From Pseudomonadota bacterium (lineage in GTDB: Bacteria > Pseudomonadota > Gammaproteobacteria > Enterobacterales > Enterobacteriaceae), in NCBI GenBank assembly GCA_018261615.1, contig JAGTSE010000011.1, forward strand, positions 53,500-117,499: DNA of 64,000 nucleotides. The letters are read 5' to 3'. Positions within the stretch are counted from its first letter, which is position 1. Each line of letters begins with the position of its first letter. The notes under the pieces are model-generated. The model did no database searches and was not told the origin of the DNA. It saw nothing but the letters and a program-made list of their open reading frames with translations. The translations under genes were made by a program, and so were the position numbers. Below are positions 28,209 to 37,862 of the stretch, piece after piece.

Positions 28209-28510
28209 CCCCATCAACATTTTTCCGCATACAGGTGTACTCGCCTCGCGCAGTGAATTTCTTTCCTGCACTTCCCCTGGCGCAAATTTCCCGCCCGCTA
28301 ATTCCTCAAACTGTGAAGATAAACATAGCACCAGGTCAACCATAGACAATTTTAGTAAGTAGAGAAATATCCTCCGCCAGAAGCGTGCCGTATACTTGTT
28401 TTGGACTCAGAAAATAGTCCTCCCGCTTCGCGGGGCTGCCATTGCAGGAAGAGCTAATGCAACCTGCATCCGATCTGGCCTACAGAGAATCGCATTTTGA
28501 GGGACGCATG

Positions 28511-28831
28511 ATGGAAAAAAAACGTATTTATCTGTTTTGTTCAGCGGGCATGTCAACGTCGCTGCTGGTGTCAAAGATGCGTGCGCAGGCGGAAAAATAT
28601 GAAGTACCGGTCATTATTGAAGCATTTTCTGAATCTCTGGCCGCGGAAAAAGGGCCACAGGCGGATGTTGTATTGCTCGGCCCGCAAATTGCGTGGAAGT
28701 TAGCGGACATTCAACAGTTGCTGCCAAATAAACCAGTCGAAGTGATTGACTCGCTGCTGTACGGCAAAGTCGATGGTCTGGGCGTGCTGAAAGCAGCCGT
28801 CGCCGCCATTAAACAAGCCACCAATAGTTAA
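28511..28831 (+). CDS. chbB: ChbB, PTS enzyme IIB for chitobiose
   Basis: ChbB (106 residues, as in E. coli) is the cytoplasmic IIB component that passes phosphate to N,N'-diacetylchitobiose. The phosphorylated cysteine is Cys10 in [12 protein letters not shown]. The start is the ATG giving MEKKRIYLF, with GAGGG upstream; an ATG three bases earlier is equally possible. It is the first gene of the chb operon and is followed by chbC after 73 bp. Confidence 0.95.
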   Translation: MEKKRIYLFCSAGMSTSLLVSKMRAQAEKYEVPVIIEAFSESLAAEKGPQADVVLLGPQIAWKLADIQQLLPNKPVEVIDSLLYGKVDGLGVLKAAVAAIKQATNS

Positions 28832-28904
28832 ACTCTCTTATTACTGAGTTCTTTCCTCACACTGCGCCGCAATAACTTGTTGTGGTATTTAAGGGTATTT
28901 ATCT

Positions 28905-30263
28905 ATGAGTAATGCGATTGATTCACTTGAAAAGATACTTCTTCCTTTTGCGGTTAAATTAGGCAAACAGCCTCACGTTAATGCAATTAAAAATGGCTTT
29001 ATTCGCTTAATGCCATTAACGCTCGCGGGTGCGATGTTTGTATTAATTAATAACGTATTCTTAAGTTTTGGCGAAGGATCCTTTTTCTATTCGTTAGGCA
29101 TCCGCCTGGATGCGTCCACCATTGATACGCTCAACGGTTTAAAAGGCATTGGTGGCAATGTCTATAACGGCACGCTGGGCATTATGTCGTTAATGGTGCC
29201 GTTCTTTATTGGTATGGCGCTGGCGGAAGAACGCAAAGTCGATGCGCTGGCCGCCGGGTTATTATCCATTGCCGCGTTTATGACCGTTACGCCTTATAGC
29301 GTCGGCGAAGCTTATGCCGTTGGTGCAAACTGGTTAGGCGGGGCGAATATTATTTCCGGGATGATTATTGGTCTGGTTGTTGCCGAATTGTTTGCTTTTA
29401 TTGTGCGCCGCAACTGGGTGATAACCTTGCCGGAGAGCGTGCCCGCTTCGGTGGCTCGTTCATTTTCCGCGCTGATCCCCGGCTTTATTATTCTGTCGCT
29501 GATGGGCATTGTCGCCTGGGCGCTGACGCATCTCGGCACCAACTTCCACCAACTGATTATGGATACCATCTCTACGCCGTTGGCGTCACTCGGCAGCATT
29601 GTCGGCTGGGTGTACGTGTTGTTTGTGCCATTGCTGTGGTTCTTTGGTATTCACGGTTCGCTGGCGCTGACCGCACTGGACAGCGGCATTATGACGCCAT
29701 GGGCGCTGGAAAATATCGCCGTTTATCAGCAGTACGGCTCCGTCGATGCGGCGCTGGCCGCAGGCAAAACGTTCCACGTCTGGGCCAAGCCGATGCTGGA
29801 TTCGTACATTTTTCTGGGCGGCAGCGGCGCGACGCTAGGGCTGATTATTGCCATCTTCTTAGCCTCCCGGCGAGCGGACTACCGCCAGGTGGCGAAACTG
29901 GCGCTACCTTCCGGCCTGTTCCAGATTAACGAACCGATTCTGTTCGGCCTGCCGATTATCATGAACCCAGTGATGTTTATCCCGTTTATTCTGGTGCAGC
30001 CGATCCTCGCCGCCATCACCCTGCTGGCCTATTACAGCGGCATTATTCCCCCTATCACCAACATCGCACCGTGGACGATGCCAACCGGGCTGGGTGCTTT
30101 CTTCAATACCAACGGCAGTATCGCCGCGCTACTGCTCGCACTCTTCAATTTAGTGATTGCCACGCTGGTGTACCTGCCTTTTGTGGTGGTCGCCAACAAA
30201 GCGCAGAACGTGATTGATCAGCAAGAGAGCGAAGAAGATATCGCCGCAGCGCTGAAGTTCTGA
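28905..30263 (+). CDS. chbC: ChbC, PTS enzyme IIC for chitobiose
   Basis: ChbC (452 residues) is the membrane-embedded sugar channel of the chitobiose PTS. It is strongly hydrophobic, with typical lactose/cellobiose IIC blocks such as FINEP-type [18 protein letters not shown] and the early [15 protein letters not shown]. In E. coli the next gene is chbA (IIA), but here chbR follows after only 75 bp. Confidence 0.95.
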   Translation: MSNAIDSLEKILLPFAVKLGKQPHVNAIKNGFIRLMPLTLAGAMFVLINNVFLSFGEGSFFYSLGIRLDASTIDTLNGLKGIGGNVYNGTLGIMSLMVPFFIGMALAEERKVDALAAGLLSIAAFMTVTPYSVGEAYAVGANWLGGANIISGMIIGLVVAELFAFIVRRNWVITLPESVPASVARSFSALIPGFIILSLMGIVAWALTHLGTNFHQLIMDTISTPLASLGSIVGWVYVLFVPLLWFFGIHGSLALTALDSGIMTPWALENIAVYQQYGSVDAALAAGKTFHVWAKPMLDSYIFLGGSGATLGLIIAIFLASRRADYRQVAKLALPSGLFQINEPILFGLPIIMNPVMFIPFILVQPILAAITLLAYYSGIIPPITNIAPWTMPTGLGAFFNTNGSIAALLLALFNLVIATLVYLPFVVVANKAQNVIDQQESEEDIAAALKF

Positions 30264-30268
30264 AGCCA

Positions 30269-30311
30269 GGCGGTGGCTTGAGGAAAGTGCGCTTATCCTT
30301 AAGGCACCGCC
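30269..30311. repeat. REP-like hairpin at the missing chbA position
   Basis: GGCGGTGGCTTGAGGA (30269-30284) pairs with TCCTTAAGGCACCGCC (30296-30311) with one mismatch and one G-U pair. The GCGCTTATCC in the loop region is REP-like. It occupies the short chbC-chbR gap and may shield the upstream mRNA or mark a deletion scar. Confidence 0.6.
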
Positions 30312-30338
30312 CGATGTAAAATGCGTAAGGAGTTATCA

Positions 30339-31178
30339 ATGCAGCCACAGATCAACACGCAGGGAATTAAAACGGTTCACGAGCAACAGATCTTCAACGG
30401 TAAAAATTTCCACGTGTTTATCTACAACAAAACGGAGAGCGCGAGTGGGCTACATCAGCATGATTACTATGAATTTACGCTGGTTCTCACCGGTCGTTAC
30501 TATCAGGTGATCAACGGGAAACGTGTGCTGCTGGAGCGCGGCGATTTTGTGTTTATCCCGCTCGGCTCGCATCACCAGAGTTTTTACGCGTTCGGCGCGA
30601 CGCGCATTCTGAATGTCGGCATCAGCAAGCGGTTCTTTGAACAGCACTATCTGACGCTGCTGCCCTTCTGCTTTGTCGCTTCGCAGGCCTATCGCACCAG
30701 CAATGCCTTTATGACCTATGTCGAAACGGTTATCGCCTCGCTGAATTTCCGCGAAAACGGGCTGGATGAATTTATCGAAGCCGTCACCTTCTACGTGATT
30801 AACCGGCTGCGCCACTACCGTGAAGAGCCGGTTATTGATGACGTTCCGCAGTGGCTGAAAACCACCGTCGAAACGATGCATGATAAAACGCAGTTTGGCG
30901 AAAATGCGCTGAAAAATATGATCCAGTTGGCCAGCAAATCCCAGGAGTATCTGAACCGCGCCACCCGCCGCTATTACCGCAAAACGCCGATGCAAATTAT
31001 TAATGAAATCCGCATCGATTTTGCGAAAAAGCAGTTGGAAATGACCAACTATTCGGTGACAGATATTGCCTGGGAGGCTGGCTACAGCAGCCCCAGCTTA
31101 TTTATTAAAACCTTTAAGAAAATGACATCATTTACGCCCAATAACTATCGCAAGCGATTAACGGAAATCAATCAGTAA
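30339..31178 (+). CDS. chbR: ChbR, AraC-family regulator of the chb operon
   Basis: ChbR (279 residues) controls the chitobiose operon, repressing without and activating with monoacetylated or phosphorylated inducer. The N-terminal cupin domain shows [20 protein letters not shown]. The C-terminal AraC helix-turn-helix pair includes [20 protein letters not shown] and [22 protein letters not shown]. The ATG is preceded by AAGGAG. It is close to E. coli ChbR throughout. Confidence 0.94.
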   Translation: MQPQINTQGIKTVHEQQIFNGKNFHVFIYNKTESASGLHQHDYYEFTLVLTGRYYQVINGKRVLLERGDFVFIPLGSHHQSFYAFGATRILNVGISKRFFEQHYLTLLPFCFVASQAYRTSNAFMTYVETVIASLNFRENGLDEFIEAVTFYVINRLRHYREEPVIDDVPQWLKTTVETMHDKTQFGENALKNMIQLASKSQEYLNRATRRYYRKTPMQIINEIRIDFAKKQLEMTNYSVTDIAWEAGYSSPSLFIKTFKKMTSFTPNNYRKRLTEINQ

Positions 31179-31237
31179 CGGTGACGAGCGCTTTTCATTG
31201 CCCGCCGTCATTTATGACCGAATTCAAGGGAGAATTT

Positions 31238-32593
31238 ATGAGCCAGAAATTAAAAGTCGTCACCATTGGCGGCGGGAGTAGCTACACCCCGGAATTACTG
31301 GAAGGTTTTATTAAGCGCTACCATGAATTACCGGTGTCTGAATTATGGCTGGTCGATGTTGAAGAGGGGCAAGAGAAGCTGGATATTATTTTTGATCTCT
31401 GCCAGCGCATGGTGGAAAAAGCGGGAGTACCGCTGAAAGTCTATAAAACGCTGAACCGCCGGGAAGCGTTGCAGGACGCGGATTTTGTCACCACGCAGCT
31501 TCGCGTCGGCCAATTGAAAGCGCGCGAACTCGATGAGCGCATTCCGCTCAGCCACGGTTATCTGGGGCAGGAGACCAACGGCGCGGGCGGTTTGTTTAAA
31601 GGGCTGCGCACCATTCCGGTGATCTTCGACATTATTAAAGATGTGGAAGCGATTTGTCCGAACGCGTGGGTTATCAATTTCACCAACCCGGCAGGAATGG
31701 TCACCGAAGCCGTTTATCGCCATACCGGTTTTAAACGTTTTATTGGCGTATGCAATATCCCCATCGGTATGAAAATGTTTATCCGCGATGTGTTGGGCCT
31801 TACCGACAGCGACGTGCTGGCGATCGATCTGTTTGGCCTTAACCATATGGTGTTTATCAAAGATGTGCTGGTCAACGGCACGTCGCGCTTTGCCGAACTG
31901 CTCGACGGCGTCGCTTCCGGCAGGCTGAAAGCCTCGACGGTGAAAAACATTTTCGACCTGCCGTTTAGCGAAGGGTTAATCCGCGCACTCAATCTGCTGC
32001 CCTGCTCTTACCTGCTCTACTACTTCAAGCAGAAAGAGATGCTGGCGATTGAGATGGGTGAATATTACAAAGGCGGCGTACGGGCGCAGGTGGTGCAGCA
32101 GGTTGAGAAGCAACTGTTTGAGCTCTATAAAGATCCGACCCTCAAAGAGAAGCCGAAGGAGCTGGAGCAGCGCGGCGGCGCGTATTACTCCGATGCCGCC
32201 TGTGAAGTGATCAACGCCATCTATAACGATAAGCAGGCCGAACATTATGTGAACATCCCGCATCACGGGCACATAAAAAATATCCCGCCGGAGTGGGCGG
32301 TCGAGATGACCTGCACTCTCGGGCGAAACGGCGCAACGCCCCATCCACGCGTGACGCAATTTGACGAAAAAGTGCTTGGGCTGATTTATACCATTAAAGG
32401 TTTCGAAGTGGCAGCCAGCAAGGCGGCGCTGAGCGGTGAGTTTAACGATGTGCTGCTGGCGCTCAATCTCAGCCCGCTGGTACATTCGGATCGCGATGCG
32501 GAACAACTGGCGCGTGAAATGCTGCGGGCGCATGAAAAGTGGCTACCCAATTTTGCAGAGTGCATCGGCAAACTGAAAGCTTCACAGCATTAA
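31238..32593 (+). CDS. chbF: ChbF, 6-phospho-beta-glucosidase (GH4)
   Basis: ChbF (451 residues) is an NAD- and metal-dependent family 4 hydrolase that cleaves phosphorylated, monodeacetylated chitobiose. The nucleotide-binding start is VVTIGGGSSYTPELLEG; metal ligands lie in GVCNIPIG and in GLNHMVF. The ATG at 31238 follows AAGGGAG; the longer reading from 31181 is rejected. It lies in the usual place between chbR and chbG. Confidence 0.94.
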   Translation: MSQKLKVVTIGGGSSYTPELLEGFIKRYHELPVSELWLVDVEEGQEKLDIIFDLCQRMVEKAGVPLKVYKTLNRREALQDADFVTTQLRVGQLKARELDERIPLSHGYLGQETNGAGGLFKGLRTIPVIFDIIKDVEAICPNAWVINFTNPAGMVTEAVYRHTGFKRFIGVCNIPIGMKMFIRDVLGLTDSDVLAIDLFGLNHMVFIKDVLVNGTSRFAELLDGVASGRLKASTVKNIFDLPFSEGLIRALNLLPCSYLLYYFKQKEMLAIEMGEYYKGGVRAQVVQQVEKQLFELYKDPTLKEKPKELEQRGGAYYSDAACEVINAIYNDKQAEHYVNIPHHGHIKNIPPEWAVEMTCTLGRNGATPHPRVTQFDEKVLGLIYTIKGFEVAASKAALSGEFNDVLLALNLSPLVHSDRDAEQLAREMLRAHEKWLPNFAECIGKLKASQH

Positions 32594-32602
32594 GGGACGA
32601 CT

Positions 32603-33364
32603 ATGGAACGCTTATTGATTGTTAACGCGGATGATTTTGGTCTCAGCAAAGGGCAAAACTACGGCATTGTCGAAAGCTTTCGTCACGGCGTAGTGACATC
32701 CGCGACTGCGCTGGTCAACGGCGCGGCGATTGAGCATGCGGCGCAGCTGAGCCGTGAATTGCCCACTCTTGCGGTAGGCATGCACTTTGTACTGACGCTG
32801 GGACAGCCTTTGACGCCAATGCCCGGCCTTGCCCGGCAGGGTGAATTGGGGAAATGGATCTGGCCGATGGCCGAAGCCGATACGCTACCGTGCGCAGAAA
32901 TCGCCGAAGAACTTGAAAGCCAGTACCAGCGTTTTGTCGCGCTTTTTGGCCGTGAACCGACGCATCTGGACAGCCATCATCATGTGCATATGATCCCGCA
33001 GATCTTGCCGATTGTGGCACAGTTTGCCGCCGCGCGCGGGCTGCCGCTGCGCCTCGATCGCCCGGCGCTATTACCCGACAGCGATTTGCCGGCTGGGCTT
33101 CGCAGTACAGCGGGTTTCAGCAGCGGCTTTTATGGCGAGGCGATTTCTGACGCGCTCTTTTTGCGGGAGCTGGACGCCTCGGCAGCACGCGGAGAGGATT
33201 CGCTGGAGATGATGTGCCACCCGGCGTTTGTCGATAACATCATCCGCCAGAGCAGTTATTGCTTCCCGCGGTTAACCGAACTGGAGGTGCTGACCTCGCT
33301 GTCGCTGAAATACGCCATTGCCGAACGCGGCTACCGGCTCGGCAACTTCCGCGATCTGACATAA
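32603..33364 (+). CDS. chbG: ChbG, chitooligosaccharide monodeacetylase
   Basis: ChbG (253 residues, YdjC family) removes one acetyl group from chitobiose so that the product can induce ChbR and be cut by ChbF. Metal-binding motifs are NADDFGLS near the start and DSHHHVHM in the middle. It begins nine bases after chbF with a GGGACG-type ribosome-binding site and ends the operon. Confidence 0.93.
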   Translation: MERLLIVNADDFGLSKGQNYGIVESFRHGVVTSATALVNGAAIEHAAQLSRELPTLAVGMHFVLTLGQPLTPMPGLARQGELGKWIWPMAEADTLPCAEIAEELESQYQRFVALFGREPTHLDSHHHVHMIPQILPIVAQFAAARGLPLRLDRPALLPDSDLPAGLRSTAGFSSGFYGEAISDALFLRELDASAARGEDSLEMMCHPAFVDNIIRQSSYCFPRLTELEVLTSLSLKYAIAERGYRLGNFRDLT

Positions 33365-33526
33365 CGCCCTTGCGGCGCGCACTGCGCCGCATTTTCTCGC
33401 GCATTGAGGGAGCTGTTTGCCGACCCCACGGCATGCAAACGTATCCGTCTGTAAGCAAATATCCTTTATATCTTCACTTTTCCTCGTATATTTTTTCGCC
33501 TTCGTTTTGCTATTCTCCAGAATGAG

Positions 33527-33540
33527 AATGAACGTTCATT
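33527..33540. promoter_or_regulatory. TetR-type operator before the first efflux operon
   Basis: AATGAACGTTCATT is a perfect 14-bp palindrome 14 bases before the adaptor start at 33555. TetR-family repressors of RND pumps bind such sites. Two TetR genes lie downstream, and which one binds cannot be told. Confidence 0.6.
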
Positions 33541-33554
33541 ACTGAGGTTTGCAA

Positions 33555-34694
33555 ATGGCATTGAAAAGAATAATGGTGGCCGTGCTGGCATGTCTGATTG
33601 TCGCCTGCGACCAAAAACCGGAAACAAATGCAGGTGCGATGGCGGAGCAGGTTGGCGTGGTCACGCTGAAGGCCGAGCCGGTAACGCTATTCAGTGACCT
33701 GACAGGGCGCGTCACTGGCACCATGGTTTCTGATGTTCGCCCGCAAGTCGAAGGCATCATCAAGAAACGGTTATTTAAAGAAGGAGATGATGTTGTCGCG
33801 GGCCAGGTGCTATACGAGATTGACCCGGCAACGTACCAGGCAAGCTACGATGAAGCCGTCGCTCAGTTGCAGAATGCCGTGGCGATTGTTAACAGCAGCA
33901 AACTGAAAGCCGAGCGTTACGCCGCGCTGGTGAAAGAGAATGGCGTATCGCGTCAGGATGCGGACGACGCTATGGCAACCTACAAACAAAATGTGGCTTC
34001 CGTCGCCCAGTATCGCGCCGCCGTGGAGAGCGCCAAAATCAACCTCGGTTACACCAAAGTCAGAGCGCCGATTTCCGGCCGCATCGGTATTTCCTCGGTT
34101 ACGCCTGGCGCGCTGGTCACCGCCAGCCAGACCACGGCACTGGCAACCATCCGTACCCTTGATCCGATTTACGTCGATTTGACGCAATCGAGCACGCAAC
34201 TGCTGAAACTGAAAAAACAGCAGTTGCAGAACAGCGATAACACGGTTCCCGTTACCGTGACGCTGGAAGACGGCAGCCAGTATCAGCATCCCGGTAAACT
34301 CGAGCTGACCGAAGTCTCTGTTGATGAGTCCACCGGCAGCGTGACGCTGCGCGCCGTCTTCCCGAACCCGGAACACGATTTGCTGCCGGGTATGTTTGTG
34401 CGCGCCACCGTCAGTAACGGCGTGCGCAGCGAAGCGATCCTTGCGCCGCAGCAAGGGATCACGCGCGATGCCAAAGGCAACGGCACTGCGTTGGTGGTGA
34501 ATAAAGAGAATAAAGTGGAAAGCCGTGAGGTGATTACCGACCGGGTGATCGGCAATAAATGGCTGATCACCAACGGGCTACAGAGCGGCGACCGGTTAAT
34601 TACCGAAGGCACCAGCAAAGTGCAGGCGGGCATGACAGTGAAAGCGGTGGAAGTCGGCGCGACCGAATCCAGTGATGGAAACGGAGGGAAGTAA
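33555..34694 (+). CDS. RND efflux periplasmic adaptor lipoprotein (AcrA/EefA type)
   Basis: This 379-residue membrane-fusion protein couples the inner-membrane pump to the outer-membrane channel. It has a lipoprotein signal peptide (LACLIVAC, lipobox cysteine at about residue 17). The beta-barrel and lipoyl parts (VRPQVEGIIKKRLFKEGDDV, YTKVRAPISGRIG) and an alpha-helical hairpin complete it. The ATG at 33555 is preferred to a TTG six bases earlier. The operon layout of adaptor, RND pump and OprM-type channel resembles eefABC of Klebsiella and Enterobacter; I do not assign that name for certain. Confidence 0.88.
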   Translation: MALKRIMVAVLACLIVACDQKPETNAGAMAEQVGVVTLKAEPVTLFSDLTGRVTGTMVSDVRPQVEGIIKKRLFKEGDDVVAGQVLYEIDPATYQASYDEAVAQLQNAVAIVNSSKLKAERYAALVKENGVSRQDADDAMATYKQNVASVAQYRAAVESAKINLGYTKVRAPISGRIGISSVTPGALVTASQTTALATIRTLDPIYVDLTQSSTQLLKLKKQQLQNSDNTVPVTVTLEDGSQYQHPGKLELTEVSVDESTGSVTLRAVFPNPEHDLLPGMFVRATVSNGVRSEAILAPQQGITRDAKGNGTALVVNKENKVESREVITDRVIGNKWLITNGLQSGDRLITEGTSKVQAGMTVKAVEVGATESSDGNGGK

Positions 34695-34696
34695 CC

Positions 34697-37600
34697 ATGC
34701 TGTCTCAGTTTTTCATCCGTCGCCCGGTCTTTGCCTGGGTTATCTCGATTGTCATTATGCTGCTTGGCATTATTAGCATTAATAACCTGCCGATTGCGCA
34801 GTACCCCGATGTTGCGCCGCCGCAGGTCAGGATCTCCGCCACCTATACCGGTGCGTCTGCGGAAACACTGGAAAGCAGCGTAACTCAGGTGATTGAACAG
34901 CAGCTGACTGGTCTGGACGGCATGCTCTATTTCTCCTCCTCCAGTACCGCGTCCACGGGACAGGTCACAATCACCGTCACCTTCCAGCAAGGTACCGACC
35001 CGGATATTGCGCAGGTGCAGGTACAGAACAAAGTCCAGCAGGCGGAAAGCCGCTTACCGGATGCGGTCACCTCGCAAGGCGTGACCGTGGAGAAAGCGCA
35101 AAGTGACTTCCTGCTGGTGATGGCGTTGTATGACAAGACCAACAAAAGTACCTCTTCGGATGTCTCTGACTACCTGGTCAGCAACATGGAGGATGTGCTG
35201 GCGCGTGTTAATGGCGTGGGCCGCGTGCAGGTGTTTGGTTCGGAATATGCCATGCGTATCTGGATGGACCCGAACAAGCTGGCCGCTTACTCGCTGATGC
35301 CTTCCGATGTGGAAAGCGCGCTGGAAAACCAGAACACCCAGGTGTCATCCGGGCAGTTAGGGGCGCAACCGGCCAGCGGCGAGCAGCAACTGGTCGCCAC
35401 CGTGCGTTCGCGTTCGCGTCTGCAAACGCCGGAACAGTTCCGCAATATTGTGGTGAAAACCAAAACCGATGGTTCCGTTGTCCGCTTAAGCGATGTCGCC
35501 CGGGTTGAAATGGGCAGCGAAGATTACAGTGCCAACGTGCTGGCCAACGGTCACCCGGCAGCGGGTATCGCCATTCAGCTGGCCTCCGGCGCGAATGCCT
35601 TATCCACCGCTGAACGGGTTAAAAACACCGTCAATGAGTTCCGCAGTTCCATGCCTGCCGGCTATGCCATTGACTACCCGCTCGACAGCACCGACTTCGT
35701 CAAGATTTCCATTGAGGAAGTGGTGAAAACCCTCGCAGAGGCGATCGCCCTTGTGGTGGTGGTGATGTTCCTGTTCCTGCAAAACCTGCGCACCACCTTG
35801 ATCCCGGCGATTGCCGTACCGGTGGTTCTGCTGGGAACCTTCGGCGTGCTGGCGGCCTTCGGCTACTCCATCAACACCTTAACGATGTTCGGGATAGTGC
35901 TCGCCATCGGCTTGTTGGTTGATGATGCCATCGTGGTGGTGGAAAACGTCGAGCGCGTGATGCGGGTGGAAGGGCTACCGCCGCGGCAAGCGACAGAAAA
36001 ATCGATGAAGGAGATCACGGCGGCGCTGATCGGTATTGCCATGGTGCTCTCCGCCGTGTTCCTGCCGATGACCTTCTTCAGCGGTTCCACGGGGGTGATT
36101 TACCGCCAGTTCTCTATCACCATCGTCTCGTCAATGGTGCTGTCGGTGATCATCGCTTTAACGCTCACCCCTGCCCTTTGCGCCACACTGCTTAAACCGC
36201 ACAATCATGAAAATGCTGGCAAAGGTTTTTTCGGCTGGTTCAACCGCAGTTACGAGAAATTACAGGAGCGTTACCACCAGCGCGTGGCGAAAGTCCTGCA
36301 TGGCCCGGGCCGTTATCTGGCGTTGTACAGCGTGCTGTTAATCGGCTGCGCAGTGATGTATATGCGTCTGCCGACTGGCTTCCTGCCGACCGAAGACCAG
36401 GGTTACATCATGGTGCAGTACACACTGGCACCCGGCGCGACGGAAAACCGCACCCTCGAAGTGCGTAAACAGATCCAAAACTACTTCCAGACCAAAGAGA
36501 AAGATAACGTCAACGTCAGCATGCTGGTCGATGGCTTCAGCTTTGCGGGTAGTGGGCAGAACGCCGGGGTGGGCTTTATCTCGCTCAAAAGCTGGGACCT
36601 GCGTAAAGGTGCAGAGAACAGCGCCGATGCGATCGCGCAGCGGGCAATGATGAACCTATCTTCGATCCGCGATGCGCAGATCTTCGTGCTGACGCCGCCG
36701 TCGGTAAGCGGCCTGGGCCAGTCGAACGGTTTCACCTTTGAGTTGCAGGCGCGCGGCGGCACCGACCGCGATACACTGCTGAAACTGCGTAACCAGTTGC
36801 TGGCCGAAGCGGCGAAGGATCCGACGCTCTCCAGCGTGCGTCCGAACTCACTGCCGGACTTACCGCAAGTGCAGGTCGATGTGGATGACGTGAAAGCGCA
36901 GTCGCTGGGTGTCTCCATCAGCGATGTCAACAGTACTCTCAGTTCGGCTATTGGCGGAACGTATGTGAATGACTTCTCGGATCGTGGAAGGGTGAAAAAA
37001 GTCTACATCCAGGGAGATTCAGCCTTCCGCAGCAAACCGGAGGATATCGATAGCTGGTTCGTTCGCGGCACCGACAGCGATGGCAACAGCACCATGGTGC
37101 CGTTCTCGTCGTTTGCTTCTGCGCACTGGATTTATGGCGCGGATGCGCTCTCCCGCTATAACGGCCTCTCTTCCTATGAGATTCAGGGGCAGGCCTCGCC
37201 CGGCAGCAGTTCCGGGGAAGCAATGAACACCATGGAGAAACTGGCAAAAGCCCTGCCTGGCGGAACCACTACCTATGCGTGGAGCGACCTCTCCTACCAG
37301 GAACGCCTGGCCGGGAATCAGGCGATGTCGCTGTATGGCATTTCGCTGATTGTCGTCTTCCTCTGCCTGGCGGCGCTGTATGAAAGCTGGTCAGTGCCCT
37401 TCTCAGTCATGATGGTGGTTCCGCTCGGTGTATTTGGTTCCCTGTTAGCCATCACGCTGCGTGGGCTGGAGAACGATGTCTACTTCCAGGTAGCTCTACT
37501 GACCATCATCGGCCTGTCGGCGAAGAACGCGATCCTGATCGTGGAATTCGCGGAGGAAAACTACCGCCGAGGCGAAAACCTGGTGGCGGCGGCGATTCAC

Positions 37601-37861
37601 GCGGCCACTACGCGTTTACGCCCGATCATCATGACATCGCTGGCGTTCACCGCGGGTGTTCTGCCGCTGGCTATCTCAACCGGGGCTGGCGCTAACAGCC
37701 GAATCGCCATCGGGACGGGGATTATCGGGGGGACAATCGCCGCCACCTTGTTGGCCATTTTCCTTGTTCCTCTGTTCTTCGTGCTGGTCAGACGCGTATT
37801 CCCTTCCGTGCCGGAGGAGTACAAAGCAGTGCGCGAAACGACAGAAAAATCAGGAGAATAA
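34697..37861 (+). CDS. RND multidrug efflux permease (AcrB/EefB type)
   Basis: This 1054-residue HAE1-family proton/drug antiporter of the inner membrane begins MLSQFFIRRPVFAWVISI. It carries the transmembrane 4 proton-relay aspartates in [16 protein letters not shown], and the conserved NLPIAQYPDVAPP and AKNAILIVEFAEE blocks follow the AcrB pattern. Length is typical. It starts two bases after the adaptor stop, and the channel gene starts two bases after its own stop, so the three genes are one operon. Confidence 0.92.
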   Translation: MLSQFFIRRPVFAWVISIVIMLLGIISINNLPIAQYPDVAPPQVRISATYTGASAETLESSVTQVIEQQLTGLDGMLYFSSSSTASTGQVTITVTFQQGTDPDIAQVQVQNKVQQAESRLPDAVTSQGVTVEKAQSDFLLVMALYDKTNKSTSSDVSDYLVSNMEDVLARVNGVGRVQVFGSEYAMRIWMDPNKLAAYSLMPSDVESALENQNTQVSSGQLGAQPASGEQQLVATVRSRSRLQTPEQFRNIVVKTKTDGSVVRLSDVARVEMGSEDYSANVLANGHPAAGIAIQLASGANALSTAERVKNTVNEFRSSMPAGYAIDYPLDSTDFVKISIEEVVKTLAEAIALVVVVMFLFLQNLRTTLIPAIAVPVVLLGTFGVLAAFGYSINTLTMFGIVLAIGLLVDDAIVVVENVERVMRVEGLPPRQATEKSMKEITAALIGIAMVLSAVFLPMTFFSGSTGVIYRQFSITIVSSMVLSVIIALTLTPALCATLLKPHNHENAGKGFFGWFNRSYEKLQERYHQRVAKVLHGPGRYLALYSVLLIGCAVMYMRLPTGFLPTEDQGYIMVQYTLAPGATENRTLEVRKQIQNYFQTKEKDNVNVSMLVDGFSFAGSGQNAGVGFISLKSWDLRKGAENSADAIAQRAMMNLSSIRDAQIFVLTPPSVSGLGQSNGFTFELQARGGTDRDTLLKLRNQLLAEAAKDPTLSSVRPNSLPDLPQVQVDVDDVKAQSLGVSISDVNSTLSSAIGGTYVNDFSDRGRVKKVYIQGDSAFRSKPEDIDSWFVRGTDSDGNSTMVPFSSFASAHWIYGADALSRYNGLSSYEIQGQASPGSSSGEAMNTMEKLAKALPGGTTTYAWSDLSYQERLAGNQAMSLYGISLIVVFLCLAALYESWSVPFSVMMVVPLGVFGSLLAITLRGLENDVYFQVALLTIIGLSAKNAILIVEFAEENYRRGENLVAAAIHAATTRLRPIIMTSLAFTAGVLPLAISTGAGANSRIAIGTGIIGGTIAATLLAIFLVPLFFVLVRRVFPSVPEEYKAVRETTEKSGE

Positions 37862-37862
37862 G

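Noticed and set aside
28134..28349. Minus-strand 71-codon open frame
   Set aside because: It runs through the perfect hairpin at 28172-28208, has no ribosome-binding site and no recognisable sequence.
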